The notes below the pieces were generated by a model that ran no database searches, was not told the origin of the DNA, and was given only the letters and a program-made list of their open reading frames with translations. Source: Thermoplasmata archaeon (GTDB lineage Archaea > Thermoplasmatota > Thermoplasmata > UBA184). Taken from it: 7,366 nucleotides of DNA. Positions 1 to 5,890 of the stretch are shown piece by piece; within the stretch, counting starts at the first letter, position 1, and every line of letters starts with the position of its first letter. The stretch is taken from assembly GCA_027314845.1 (NCBI GenBank), contig DAHVAA010000073.1:1-7366 (forward strand). Reading direction: 5' to 3'. The position numbers and the translations under genes were made by a program.

Positions 1-73
1 CGCGCGCTGCGCACGCGCGGCGGCGGGTCGGGGTCCGCGGTCCCGGGAGCGGCGGGGGGCTCCCTCCCGAGGG

Positions 74-2419
74 CTACCGGCGCCGTGGCCGGGGGCCGCG
101 CTCCTCCCGGGCGAGCGAGCGGCCGCTCCTCCATCCGATCGAAGCGGCAATGGCGAAGGCCGCGAGGAGGGCCCCGGGCGCCACCCAGCGGGCGAGCTCG
201 CCGAGGTCAATCGCCGCCGGGGTCGGCGACATCGCCGAGAAGCGCACGTTCACCGTGGCGGGCCGGGCCAGCTGGACCGTGCCGTTGCCCGGGTCCGCCC
301 GGTAGCCGGCCGCCGAGGCGCGGAAGGGGTAGACGCCGGGGTCCATGAGGACGGTACCCCCTGTGGCATTGAAGGTCAGGTTCCCGGTGGGCAGTACGAC
401 CTCCCACGCCGCGGAGCGTGGCAGTCCGCTCTGTGTGAAGCTCAGCGGGATGAGCGGGGAGTTGCCGCTCAACGTGGCGAAGGCGATTGGCACCGTCACG
501 TTCCGTCCGTCGATGTCAAGGAACCCGCTTGCGTCGGTCGAGAGGTACCCCGCGGGGGCGGAGATGGTGTAGTTGTACGTGCCGTTCGGGCTCCCGACGC
601 TCACGACGGACCCGGCGGAGGCATGCCATGCGCCGCGGAACCAGACGCTCCAGTACGCCCCGCTCGGCAGCCCGCTCGCCTCGAAGCGGACCTCCGGGCT
701 CTCGACCACGGCGCCGGAGTGGTTCGACGGAAGGACCGTCAGGTTGGCCCACGCGCCGGCGGAGAGTCCCGCCGCGTCGGAGACGGTCAGCTGGATCGCG
801 AAGTGGCCCGTCGCCTCCGGGGTGCAGCTCACCGAGCTCACGTTGGAACCGGTGCAGCCCGGGGGCAGCCCGAGGTAGCTGTAGGTGACCGACCCGGGGA
901 AGTCCGCGGCGGAGCCCTCGACCGTGAGCGACTGCCCGAAGGCGAGCACGGTGGGAGCGAGCTGGAGCTCGACGTGCGGCGCCGAGTATAGCTCGACCAC
1001 CATGATGCCGAGCGGCGGGAGGACGACCTGGGCGGGCTCCGCGGGGCTGAACTGGAACGAGCGCACGTTGGGCGTCGCGACCACGGAGGGGTCCATCTCG
1101 AAGGTCGTCGCGGCCCCTTCCCCGGGGAACCCGGCGCCGAGCCCGATCTGCTGGGTATTCAGGGTGTCGGTGTTGACGAGCAGGAGCGCGTCGGAGGTGC
1201 TGTTAGTCACCCGGACCGCGTAGACTGCGGGGGAGGTGGTGTCGGTCACCGCTGAGACCGAGCCCAGCGGAAGCCGGTCCAGGAGGTTCGCGTACAGGTA
1301 GTACGTCGGCGAGAGCGTCGCCCCCGTGCAGTTCGTCGCGAGCTCGATCAGGCCCATCTCGCAGTTGCCGGGGTGCGTCATCAGCCCCGTCGGGGAGCCA
1401 GTCAGCGTCCACGGGGCGAACTGGACGACGCGCGTGTCGAGCGCCTGGACCATGGAGGCCGCGAAGAAGGTTGCGTCCGGGAAGCCGGCCCGGAACGGCG
1501 CGTAGTCGGTGTTGTACCCCGAGCCGCCCTGGAACTCGTTCAGGAGGATTGGGATCGAGCAGCTGGGGCAGGCCTGCTCCATCAGCGCCCGGGCCATTGT
1601 GACCCCGCGAGCGACGCTCGTCGAGACGGTCAGGCTGCGGAGGAATGCGGCGACGGTGGTGCCGCCGGCCTGCGGGTAGAGCTGGATTGCCATGCCCGAG
1701 AGGTTCGGGCCGTTGAGGAGCGTCGTGTTGTAGATGTAGTCGGCGCCAAACCGTGTGTTGCCGGTCACCTCGGCGCCGAGGAACCTCGCCTTCGGGAAGT
1801 GCGGCCGGGCGAGGGCGATCCACTGGTGGATGAGCTCGGCGTACGTGATCGAGGGGACCGGCTGGCCCGAGACGTTCCAGAGGTTGGGCTCATTGCCGAA
1901 CGCCCAGTAGTCCGGCTGGATCCCGTAGCTTGCGGCGCGCTGCATCGCCTGTACCGCCGCGCTCGCGTTGACGCCGGGGCCCCCGACAGTGGCGATCATG
2001 TGGCAGTGGATCCAGGAGCAGAAGCTGGCGACCGCCCTCCAGTGGGCGCTCGAATTGTAGAGCGTGTCGAGCAGCGGCAGCCTCAGCCAGTCGATGGGCG
2101 TGGAGTTGACGTACGCCGCAATGGTATAGTTCGCAAAGTAGCCTTGGGGGTTCGTGTAGTCGTAGTTGTACCCCCAGAACTCCGGCGTGAGCGTCCCGAG
2201 CGGAGCGCCGACGGAGAGGCTGCTGTTCACCACCGGGCTCGACGATGCCGTGAGGTTCGCCAGGCGTACCGCGGGAATCCCCCGCGCCCTGGCCCCGCCG
2301 CCCGGGGGGGCTCCGGGCACGAGGAGCAGCGCGAGCGTCGCTACGAGGGCGAGCACCGCGAGTGTCCTGCCAGGCCGTCGATTCGCGGGGCGGAGAGCCC
2401 ACCGATTCCGAGGGAGCAT
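74..2419 (-). CDS. Exported, membrane-anchored GH79-like glycoside hydrolase with tandem C-terminal beta domains
   Basis: This 781-residue protein probably hydrolyses a glycan outside the cell. Residues 1-16 are basic and 18-36 hydrophobic, giving a signal peptide with a possible cleavage near ARA-RG (43-46). Residues ~70-380 look like a clan GH-A (beta/alpha)8 barrel. FGNEPN (174-179) supplies the likely acid/base Glu177, and LLNEF (292-296) the likely nucleophile Glu295. Their 118-residue spacing and the GNEPN wording resemble heparanase-type GH79. A beta domain (~385-478), a PKD/Ig-like domain (~482-563, with Cys522/Cys532), two related SGLP domains (~575-648 and ~656-730), a transmembrane helix (~745-763) and an Arg-rich tail follow. 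I count about 20 N-x-S/T sequons and eight cysteines, fitting an exported glycoprotein. No Shine-Dalgarno is seen before the ATG. It is transcribed divergently from glmS. GH39 or an unassigned GH-A family remains possible, and the substrate cannot be read from sequence. Confidence 0.85.
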   Translation of the reverse strand: MLPRNRWALRPANRRPGRTLAVLALVATLALLLVPGAPPGGGARARGIPAVRLANLTASSSPVVNSSLSVGAPLGTLTPEFWGYNYDYTNPQGYFANYTIAAYVNSTPIDWLRLPLLDTLYNSSAHWRAVASFCSWIHCHMIATVGGPGVNASAAVQAMQRAASYGIQPDYWAFGNEPNLWNVSGQPVPSITYAELIHQWIALARPHFPKARFLGAEVTGNTRFGADYIYNTTLLNGPNLSGMAIQLYPQAGGTTVAAFLRSLTVSTSVARGVTMARALMEQACPSCSIPILLNEFQGGSGYNTDYAPFRAGFPDATFFAASMVQALDTRVVQFAPWTLTGSPTGLMTHPGNCEMGLIELATNCTGATLSPTYYLYANLLDRLPLGSVSAVTDTTSPAVYAVRVTNSTSDALLLVNTDTLNTQQIGLGAGFPGEGAATTFEMDPSVVATPNVRSFQFSPAEPAQVVLPPLGIMVVELYSAPHVELQLAPTVLAFGQSLTVEGSAADFPGSVTYSYLGLPPGCTGSNVSSVSCTPEATGHFAIQLTVSDAAGLSAGAWANLTVLPSNHSGAVVESPEVRFEASGLPSGAYWSVWFRGAWHASAGSVVSVGSPNGTYNYTISAPAGYLSTDASGFLDIDGRNVTVPIAFATLSGNSPLIPLSFTQSGLPRSAAWEVVLPTGNLTFNATGGTVLMDPGVYPFRASAAGYRADPGNGTVQLARPATVNVRFSAMSPTPAAIDLGELARWVAPGALLAAFAIAASIGWRSGRSLAREERGPRPRRR
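230..697 (-). repeat. Two tandem ~75-residue SGLP/PEGA-like domains inside the hydrolase
   Basis: Within the hydrolase, residues ~575-648 (470-697) and ~656-730 (230-454) share the pattern x-F-x-x-SGLP-x4-W-x-V, then an NGTY or PGVY turn, an AGY motif and a closing V-x-V-x-F-A strand. They look like diverged copies of one beta-sandwich module. Such modules are frequent in secreted Thermoplasmatota proteins (family knowledge from memory). The likely role is a stalk, or carbohydrate or cell-surface attachment, between the enzyme and the membrane anchor. Confidence 0.7.
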
Positions 2420-2490
2420 CGCAAGCGTGCAGAGCGTCGCGTCCGCGGAAGCCCGCGGAGGAGGCGGTCCGAACGGGATTCAATCGCCAT

Positions 2491-2514
2491 CATGCGTATA
2501 AATACGTGCGCATG
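2491..2514. promoter_or_regulatory. Inverted repeat flanking the hydrolase TATA box
   Basis: CATGCG at 2491-2496 and CGCATG at 2509-2514 are a perfect 6-base inverted repeat around the TATA box, with half-sites 18 bases apart from start to start. A dimeric regulator bound here would block TBP access, so this could be a repressor operator. The function is inferred. Confidence 0.35.
2497..2506 (-). promoter_or_regulatory. Likely TATA box for the hydrolase gene
   Basis: On the minus strand the element reads cgTATTTATAcg, close to the archaeal TTTATATA consensus. It lies about 80 bases upstream of the hydrolase ATG, so transcription should begin near 2473-2478 and leave a leader of roughly 55 bases. 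The box sits inside a near-palindrome CGTATAAATACG (2495-2506), so its direction is assigned by gene position, not by sequence alone. Confidence 0.55.
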
Positions 2515-2570
2515 CCATCGGAGGATGCGGCGGGAGGTTCGGCGCCGGCCCACCGCTCGGGCGACCGGTT

Positions 2571-2595
2571 CGCGTATAACCTGGCGTGATACGCG
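2571..2595. promoter_or_regulatory. 7-base inverted repeat in the intergenic region
   Basis: CGCGTAT (2571-2577) and ATACGCG (2589-2595) form a perfect inverted repeat with an 11-base spacer. The half-sites are again 18 bases apart from start to start. The left arm continues as GCGTATAA (2572-2579), which also occurs at 2494-2501 within the hydrolase promoter. It is a candidate binding site for a regulator acting on both divergent genes. Confidence 0.35.
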
Positions 2596-2687
2596 CAAAG
2601 TGCGTGCGGCCGGGGAAAGATTGCACCGGCTCAAGGTCGACCCCTCTTGGGATACGACGTACCGGTAGCCGGTTCTTCGCCCGGTTG

Positions 2688-2700
2688 CGACATCATGTCG
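2688..2700. promoter_or_regulatory. Perfect 13-base palindrome upstream of the glmS TATA box
   Basis: CGACAT-c-ATGTCG is symmetric over six base pairs with a single central base. It ends two bases before the TATA box, where the TFB recognition element would lie. An archaeal dimeric regulator binding here could either recruit or exclude TFB/TBP. The symmetry is seen directly; the regulatory role is inferred from position. Confidence 0.5.
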
Positions 2701-2701
2701 G

Positions 2702-2710
2702 AATTTATAT
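2702..2710 (+). promoter_or_regulatory. TATA box of the glmS operon
   Basis: AATTTATAT matches the archaeal TATA consensus, and the purine-rich stretch just before it (cggaa) suits a BRE. Transcription is expected about 25 bases downstream of the box, near 2731-2734, giving a leader of about 45-50 bases before the glmS start at 2780. No other promoter is apparent before the three downstream genes, so it probably drives the whole operon. Confidence 0.7.
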
Positions 2711-2723
2711 GGCCCCTACCGTG

Positions 2724-2748
2724 CTCGGCCACCCACGCGGTGGCCGGG
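2724..2748 (+). promoter_or_regulatory. Strong inverted repeat at the predicted glmS transcription start
   Basis: CGGCCACC (2726-2733) pairs perfectly with GGTGGCCG (2739-2746) around the 5-base loop CACGC. One G-U and one G-C pair extend the stem to ten. It overlaps the predicted start of transcription. It could be a DNA operator, or, if transcription starts a few bases earlier than estimated, a 5'-leader hairpin ahead of the Shine-Dalgarno. Confidence 0.45.
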
Positions 2749-2765
2749 GACGCGCCGCGAAACAA

Positions 2766-2774
2766 GGGAGGGGG
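2766..2774 (+). promoter_or_regulatory. Shine-Dalgarno that fixes the glmS start at an ATC codon
   Basis: GGGAGGGGG ends five bases before the ATC at 2780, which is ideal spacing. Measured to the first canonical in-frame start, GTG at 2801, the spacing would be 26 bases, far too long. The site therefore supports initiation directly before the catalytic cysteine codon. Confidence 0.7.
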
Positions 2775-2779
2775 CGACC

Positions 2780-4564
2780 ATCTGTGGGATTGCAGGCTAC
2801 GTGGGCAAGAACTCGGCGCTCCCGGTGCTTCTTGAGTCGCTCCAGCGTCTCGAGTACCGGGGGTACGATTCCTGTGGCGTCGCCCTCCAGGAGGGCTCCG
2901 ACATCCGCGTTGTCCGCACCATGGGCGCCGTCGACCGCCTGATGCAGATAGTGCCGACCAGCATCTCCGGCGCCTACGCCGGTATCGGTCACACCCGGTG
3001 GGCGACGAATGGCCGCGCCGAGCTCGCGAACGCCCACCCGCTCTCCTCCTGCGACGGCGGTATCGTGGCGGTGCACAACGGCATCATCGAGAACGCCGAC
3101 CGACTGCGGCACGAACTCGTAGCCCAGGGCCACACTTTCCGTTCCGAGACCGACTCCGAGGTGATCCCCCACTGGCTCGAGGAGCAGGTGCGCGGCGGCC
3201 GATCGATGGAGGAGGCGTTCCTCGAGCTACCCGAACGGCTTCACGGGACCTTCGCCATCATCGCGCTCGAGCGCGGCACCGACCGTCTCCTGGTCGTCCG
3301 GCGCGGCTCTCCCCTGGTCATCGGCGTCGGCGAAGGGGAGTACTACCCGGCGTCCGACGTGCCGAGCTTCCTCGCACGGACCTCGCGCGTCCTCTACCTC
3401 CGGGAGGGCGACTGCTTCTCCGTCCAACCGACGGGGGTCTTCCAGCTCCGCCCGAGCCTCTCCGGAGGATTCCGGCTCGACCCGGCCCCGGAGGCGGAGA
3501 CGGTGAACCTCGATGTCGACGACCTCTCGAAGGGCGACTTCGATCACTACATGATCAAGGAGATCATGGAGCAGTCGCAGGTCCTCGAGCGGCTGATCGT
3601 TCGGCCCCCCTCCACCCTCGAGCGCGCGATCGCCCTCGTCCGGCCGGCGCGCCAGATCTACCTTATCGGCGCCGGGACGAGCTACCACTCGGCCCTCTAC
3701 GGGGAGTACGCCCTCTCTACGCTCACCCGCCGGCATGCGCGGGCGACGATCGCGACCGAGTTCGACACGGTCGCCGACGTGATCGGGCCAGAGGACACTG
3801 TCCTCGCGATTTCGCAGTCCGGAGAGACCGCGGACACCCTCGAGGCCGCCTCCCAGGCGAAGGCTCGAAAAGCGAGGATCGTCGCGCTCACGAACGCCCC
3901 GCTCTCCTCCCTGGGCCGGCTCGCCGAGGTCACAGTCCCCCTCGAATCCGGCGTCGAGTTCGCCGTCGCTTCGACGAAGACGTACGCCGCCACCCTCACG
4001 CTCCTCTGCTCGATCGCCTCCGCGCTGGGCGGCGTGGGGGACTGGGGCCGGTCGTCGCTCTGGGCGGCCCGTGACGGGCTAATCGCCTTGAGCTCGGACG
4101 CCGCGCGCGCCCACTCCCGCGAGCTCGGGACGGAGATTCTGGGCGCGAAGTCGGTTTTCCTGCTCGGCCGGGGGCTCGCGCGCGTCACCGCGATGGAGGC
4201 GGCGCTCAAGCTCAAGGAGGTCGCCGGGCTCCGCGCCGAGGCGTTCGCTGCTGGAGAGATGAAGCACGGGCCGCTCGCCCTCGTGGACTCGGGCACTGTG
4301 GCGATCCTCTTCTACGACGAGGGGCGCCGCACCGCGGCGGAGGCCTCCGCGAACGAGCTCGCCTCCCGCGGCGCGCGGATTATCTCCGTCGGCAGCCACC
4401 CTCTCCTCACCTCGAGCAACCACGTGCGAGTTCCGGACACCGGCCTCGCGACGCCCATCCCCCAGATGCTCCCCATGCAGGTGCTTGCCTACGAGATCGC
4501 TCGCCTCCAGGGGATGGACCCCGACCGGCCCCGGAACCTCGCGAAGGCCGTGACGGTGCCGTAG
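2780..4564 (+). CDS. glmS: Glutamine-fructose-6-phosphate aminotransferase (isomerizing), apparent ATC start
   Basis: GlmS converts fructose-6-phosphate and glutamine to glucosamine-6-phosphate, the first committed step to UDP-GlcNAc, in the cytoplasm. From 2780 it is 594 residues, near the usual ~600. The N-terminal glutaminase begins xCGIAGYVG with nucleophile Cys2, then RGYDS, GHTRWAT, HNGIIEN (~99-105) and ETDSE. Two SIS domains follow, with GAGTSYHS (~297-304), SQSGET (345-350) and STKTYA, then LGRG (462-465), EAALKLKE, AGEMKHGPLAL and the C-terminal RPRNLAKAVTV. Start choice: no ATG, GTG or TTG lies in frame between the TAG at 2666 and GTG 2801, and starting at 2801 would delete Cys2. 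A Shine-Dalgarno at 2766-2774 points to ATC 2780. The His that usually follows RWAT is Asn77. It is the first gene of the operon and ends 25 bases before the next start. Confidence 0.95.
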   Translation: MCGIAGYVGKNSALPVLLESLQRLEYRGYDSCGVALQEGSDIRVVRTMGAVDRLMQIVPTSISGAYAGIGHTRWATNGRAELANAHPLSSCDGGIVAVHNGIIENADRLRHELVAQGHTFRSETDSEVIPHWLEEQVRGGRSMEEAFLELPERLHGTFAIIALERGTDRLLVVRRGSPLVIGVGEGEYYPASDVPSFLARTSRVLYLREGDCFSVQPTGVFQLRPSLSGGFRLDPAPEAETVNLDVDDLSKGDFDHYMIKEIMEQSQVLERLIVRPPSTLERAIALVRPARQIYLIGAGTSYHSALYGEYALSTLTRRHARATIATEFDTVADVIGPEDTVLAISQSGETADTLEAASQAKARKARIVALTNAPLSSLGRLAEVTVPLESGVEFAVASTKTYAATLTLLCSIASALGGVGDWGRSSLWAARDGLIALSSDAARAHSRELGTEILGAKSVFLLGRGLARVTAMEAALKLKEVAGLRAEAFAAGEMKHGPLALVDSGTVAILFYDEGRRTAAEASANELASRGARIISVGSHPLLTSSNHVRVPDTGLATPIPQMLPMQVLAYEIARLQGMDPDRPRNLAKAVTVP

Positions 4565-4589
4565 GCGCACACCCGTCGAGGGGCACAGG

Positions 4590-5102
4590 ATGGAGGTCGA
4601 GGTCCGCCGAGCCTTGGGCAGCGACCTCGGCGCTATCGCGGAGATTGGCGCCGAGGCGTTCTCAGGGCTCCGCCCCGTCGACCGGGCCCGCGACTGGGTC
4701 CGCGCCTGCGCCGCCGCAGCGCCCCGGATGGAGTACTGGGTTGCCCTCCGGGACGGCCGTGTGGTCGCCTACATCCTCTGGATGGAAAAGGGCGGCTTCC
4801 GCGTAGAGTCGGTCTGGGAGCTCGAGCAGATCGCCGTGCGCGCCTCCGAGCGACGGCTCGGGATTGGCGCCGAGCTGATCCGCCGGTCGCTCCACGGGAT
4901 CGAGGAGGAGCTCGCCAGGCGGGGAGCGCGGCTGAAGCTCGTGGAGGTCACGACCGGCACTGAGCAGTCGGCGGTAGAGTTCTACCGCCGCACCCTCGGC
5001 GCCGAGGTCGTCGCGAAGCTCCCGGCGTTCTTCCGGGGCGACGAGTTGATTCTCGTCTCCCGGCGTGAACCGGCGCCCGCCTCCCCCGGAGGGACCCCGT
5101 GA
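4590..5102 (+). CDS. GNAT-family N-acetyltransferase in a UDP-GlcNAc operon
   Basis: This 170-residue protein fits the GNAT fold. It transfers an acetyl group from acetyl-CoA to an amine. The acetyl-CoA pyrophosphate loop is RRLGIGA (88-94), preceded by the strand WELEQIAV (77-83 region) and followed by a helix. The late SAVEFYRRTLGAE (127-139) is the usual 'A..FY...G' segment, though the Asn often seen before it is replaced by Glu/Gln. The family is secure; the substrate is not. Lying between glmS and a nucleotidylyltransferase that lacks an acetyltransferase domain, it could acetylate glucosamine phosphate, as eukaryotic GNA1 (also a GNAT) does. A RimI-like protein acetyltransferase is an alternative. 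GAGGGG at 4578-4583 supports the ATG. Its stop codon overlaps the next GTG by four bases, indicating translational coupling. The last ~12 residues are Pro/Gly-rich. Confidence 0.85.
   Translation: MEVEVRRALGSDLGAIAEIGAEAFSGLRPVDRARDWVRACAAAAPRMEYWVALRDGRVVAYILWMEKGGFRVESVWELEQIAVRASERRLGIGAELIRRSLHGIEEELARRGARLKLVEVTTGTEQSAVEFYRRTLGAEVVAKLPAFFRGDELILVSRREPAPASPGGTP
5088..5093 (+). promoter_or_regulatory. Shine-Dalgarno for the nucleotidylyltransferase GTG start
   Basis: GGAGGG lies five bases before GTG 5099, inside the end of the GNAT gene. It supports this GTG as the start rather than a later codon. Confidence 0.55.
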
Positions 5103-5890
5103 GTGGGTGCCCGTCCGGCCCGGTGCCTCCGGCCATCGTCCTCGCCGCGGGCCGGGGCGAGCGGCTCCGGCCGTTGACCGATGCGCTGCCGAAATCGATG
5201 GTCCCGGTCGGGGAGGGGCCGCTGCTGGGCTACCATCTCCGGGCGCTGGCGGCGGCCGGGGTGCGGCGGGCCACCTTGGTCGTGGGGTATCTCGCCGGCG
5301 CCGTAGAGGGCTACGTCGGCGACGGCTCGGCCTTCGGGCTTCGGGTAGGCTACCGACGCCAAGATCCGCCCCGGGGGACCGGGGACGCCTTGCGGTGCGC
5401 GCTGCCGGACGGCCGCGCGGAAGAGGAGACCCTCGTGATCTACTCCGACGTCTACTGGGGCCCGAGTCCCGACGTCTACTCTCGGCTGGCCGGCACGCCG
5501 GGCGCCGCTCTGGCGGCCGCCACCGTCGATGGGGCGGGCAGCTACGGGCGGCTCGAGACGGTGGAGGGCCCGGAGGGCGCGCGGTGGCTGCTGCGAATCG
5601 TGGAGAAGGACGGCCGCGCGACGCCCGGGCTCGTGAACGCCGGCGCCTACCGGCTGACCCCGGCGATCCTCGAGGCCCTCCGCGGCGTCGGCCGCTCACC
5701 CCGGGGGGAGATCGAGCTCACCGACGCGCTCAGCGGCGCCACCGCCGCGGGGGAGCCGATTCGCGTGCTGTCGACGGACCGGTGGATCGACATCGGGACC
5801 CCCGAGCAGCTCGCCATCGCGCGCCGGTGGTCCTCCGAGGGCTTCCCGGCCCCGCGCGCCGCCGCGCCGGAGGTGCTCCGTGCCCGCTGA
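5099..5890 (+). CDS. Sugar-1-phosphate nucleotidylyltransferase, single domain (GlmU N-domain/RmlA-like)
   Basis: This 263-residue enzyme should couple a sugar-1-phosphate to an NTP, giving NDP-sugar and pyrophosphate. It shows the full NTP-transferase signature: LAAGRGERLRPLT (15-27), PKSMVPV (31-37), GTGDAL (93-98), a metal-binding Asp117 in YSDVYW, EK (169-170), NAGAY (180-184), GEIELTDAL (203-211) and DIGTPEQL (231-238). It ends right after this domain, so it lacks the left-handed beta-helix acetyltransferase part of bifunctional GlmU. With glmS as operon neighbour, UTP:GlcNAc-1-P uridylyltransferase is the best guess; glucose-1-P uridylyl- or thymidylyltransferase are real alternatives because these subfamilies are hard to separate by eye. 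It starts at GTG, overlaps the GNAT gene by four bases and overlaps the next gene by eleven. Confidence 0.88.
   Translation: MSGCPSGPVPPAIVLAAGRGERLRPLTDALPKSMVPVGEGPLLGYHLRALAAAGVRRATLVVGYLAGAVEGYVGDGSAFGLRVGYRRQDPPRGTGDALRCALPDGRAEEETLVIYSDVYWGPSPDVYSRLAGTPGAALAAATVDGAGSYGRLETVEGPEGARWLLRIVEKDGRATPGLVNAGAYRLTPAILEALRGVGRSPRGEIELTDALSGATAAGEPIRVLSTDRWIDIGTPEQLAIARRWSSEGFPAPRAAAPEVLRAR
5869..5875 (+). promoter_or_regulatory. Shine-Dalgarno for the GT2 GTG start
   Basis: GGAGGTG, a full anti-SD complement, sits four bases before GTG 5880 and inside the end of the preceding gene. It supports the 11-base gene overlap and the GTG start. Confidence 0.65.

Larger units (their letters stand above)
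2420..2779. other. Divergent intergenic regulatory region
   Basis: These 360 bases separate the hydrolase and glmS start sites. I see no tRNA, no convincing small ORF and no riboswitch. What it holds is a TATA box on the minus strand near 2497-2506, a TATA box on the plus strand at 2702-2710, and at least four inverted repeats: 2491-2514, 2571-2595, 2688-2700 and 2724-2748. Local composition is more AT-rich around both TATA boxes than in the flanking genes, as expected for archaeal promoters. Confidence 0.7.

Noticed and set aside
45..73. Hairpins GGGAGC/GCTCCC (45-64) and CCCTC/GAGGG (62-73) just past the hydrolase stop, as a terminator
   Set aside because: Short stems in G/C-only sequence with no T-run on the transcribed strand; such repeats are expected by chance at this composition.
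1373..2668. 431-codon open frame on the plus strand opposite the hydrolase gene
   Set aside because: Arg/Gly/Ala-rich translation with no recognisable motif; a shadow of the minus-strand gene in high-GC DNA.
2560..2700. Possible tRNA or structured RNA in the intergenic region (GGTTCG...AACC, GTCG...CGAC)
   Set aside because: No acceptor, D-arm and anticodon arrangement can be built; only short isolated repeats are present.
2709..2711. ATG upstream of glmS as a possible start
   Set aside because: It lies in a different frame from glmS and overlaps the TATA box, so it should not even be transcribed.
2724..2779. glmS ribozyme/riboswitch in the glmS leader
   Set aside because: The leader is only about 50 bases, far too short for the bacterial glmS ribozyme, and shows only a simple hairpin.
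4662..5699. 345-codon minus-strand frame opposite the GNAT and nucleotidylyltransferase genes
   Set aside because: Arg/Pro/Ser-rich low-complexity translation, while the plus-strand frames carry clear family motifs.
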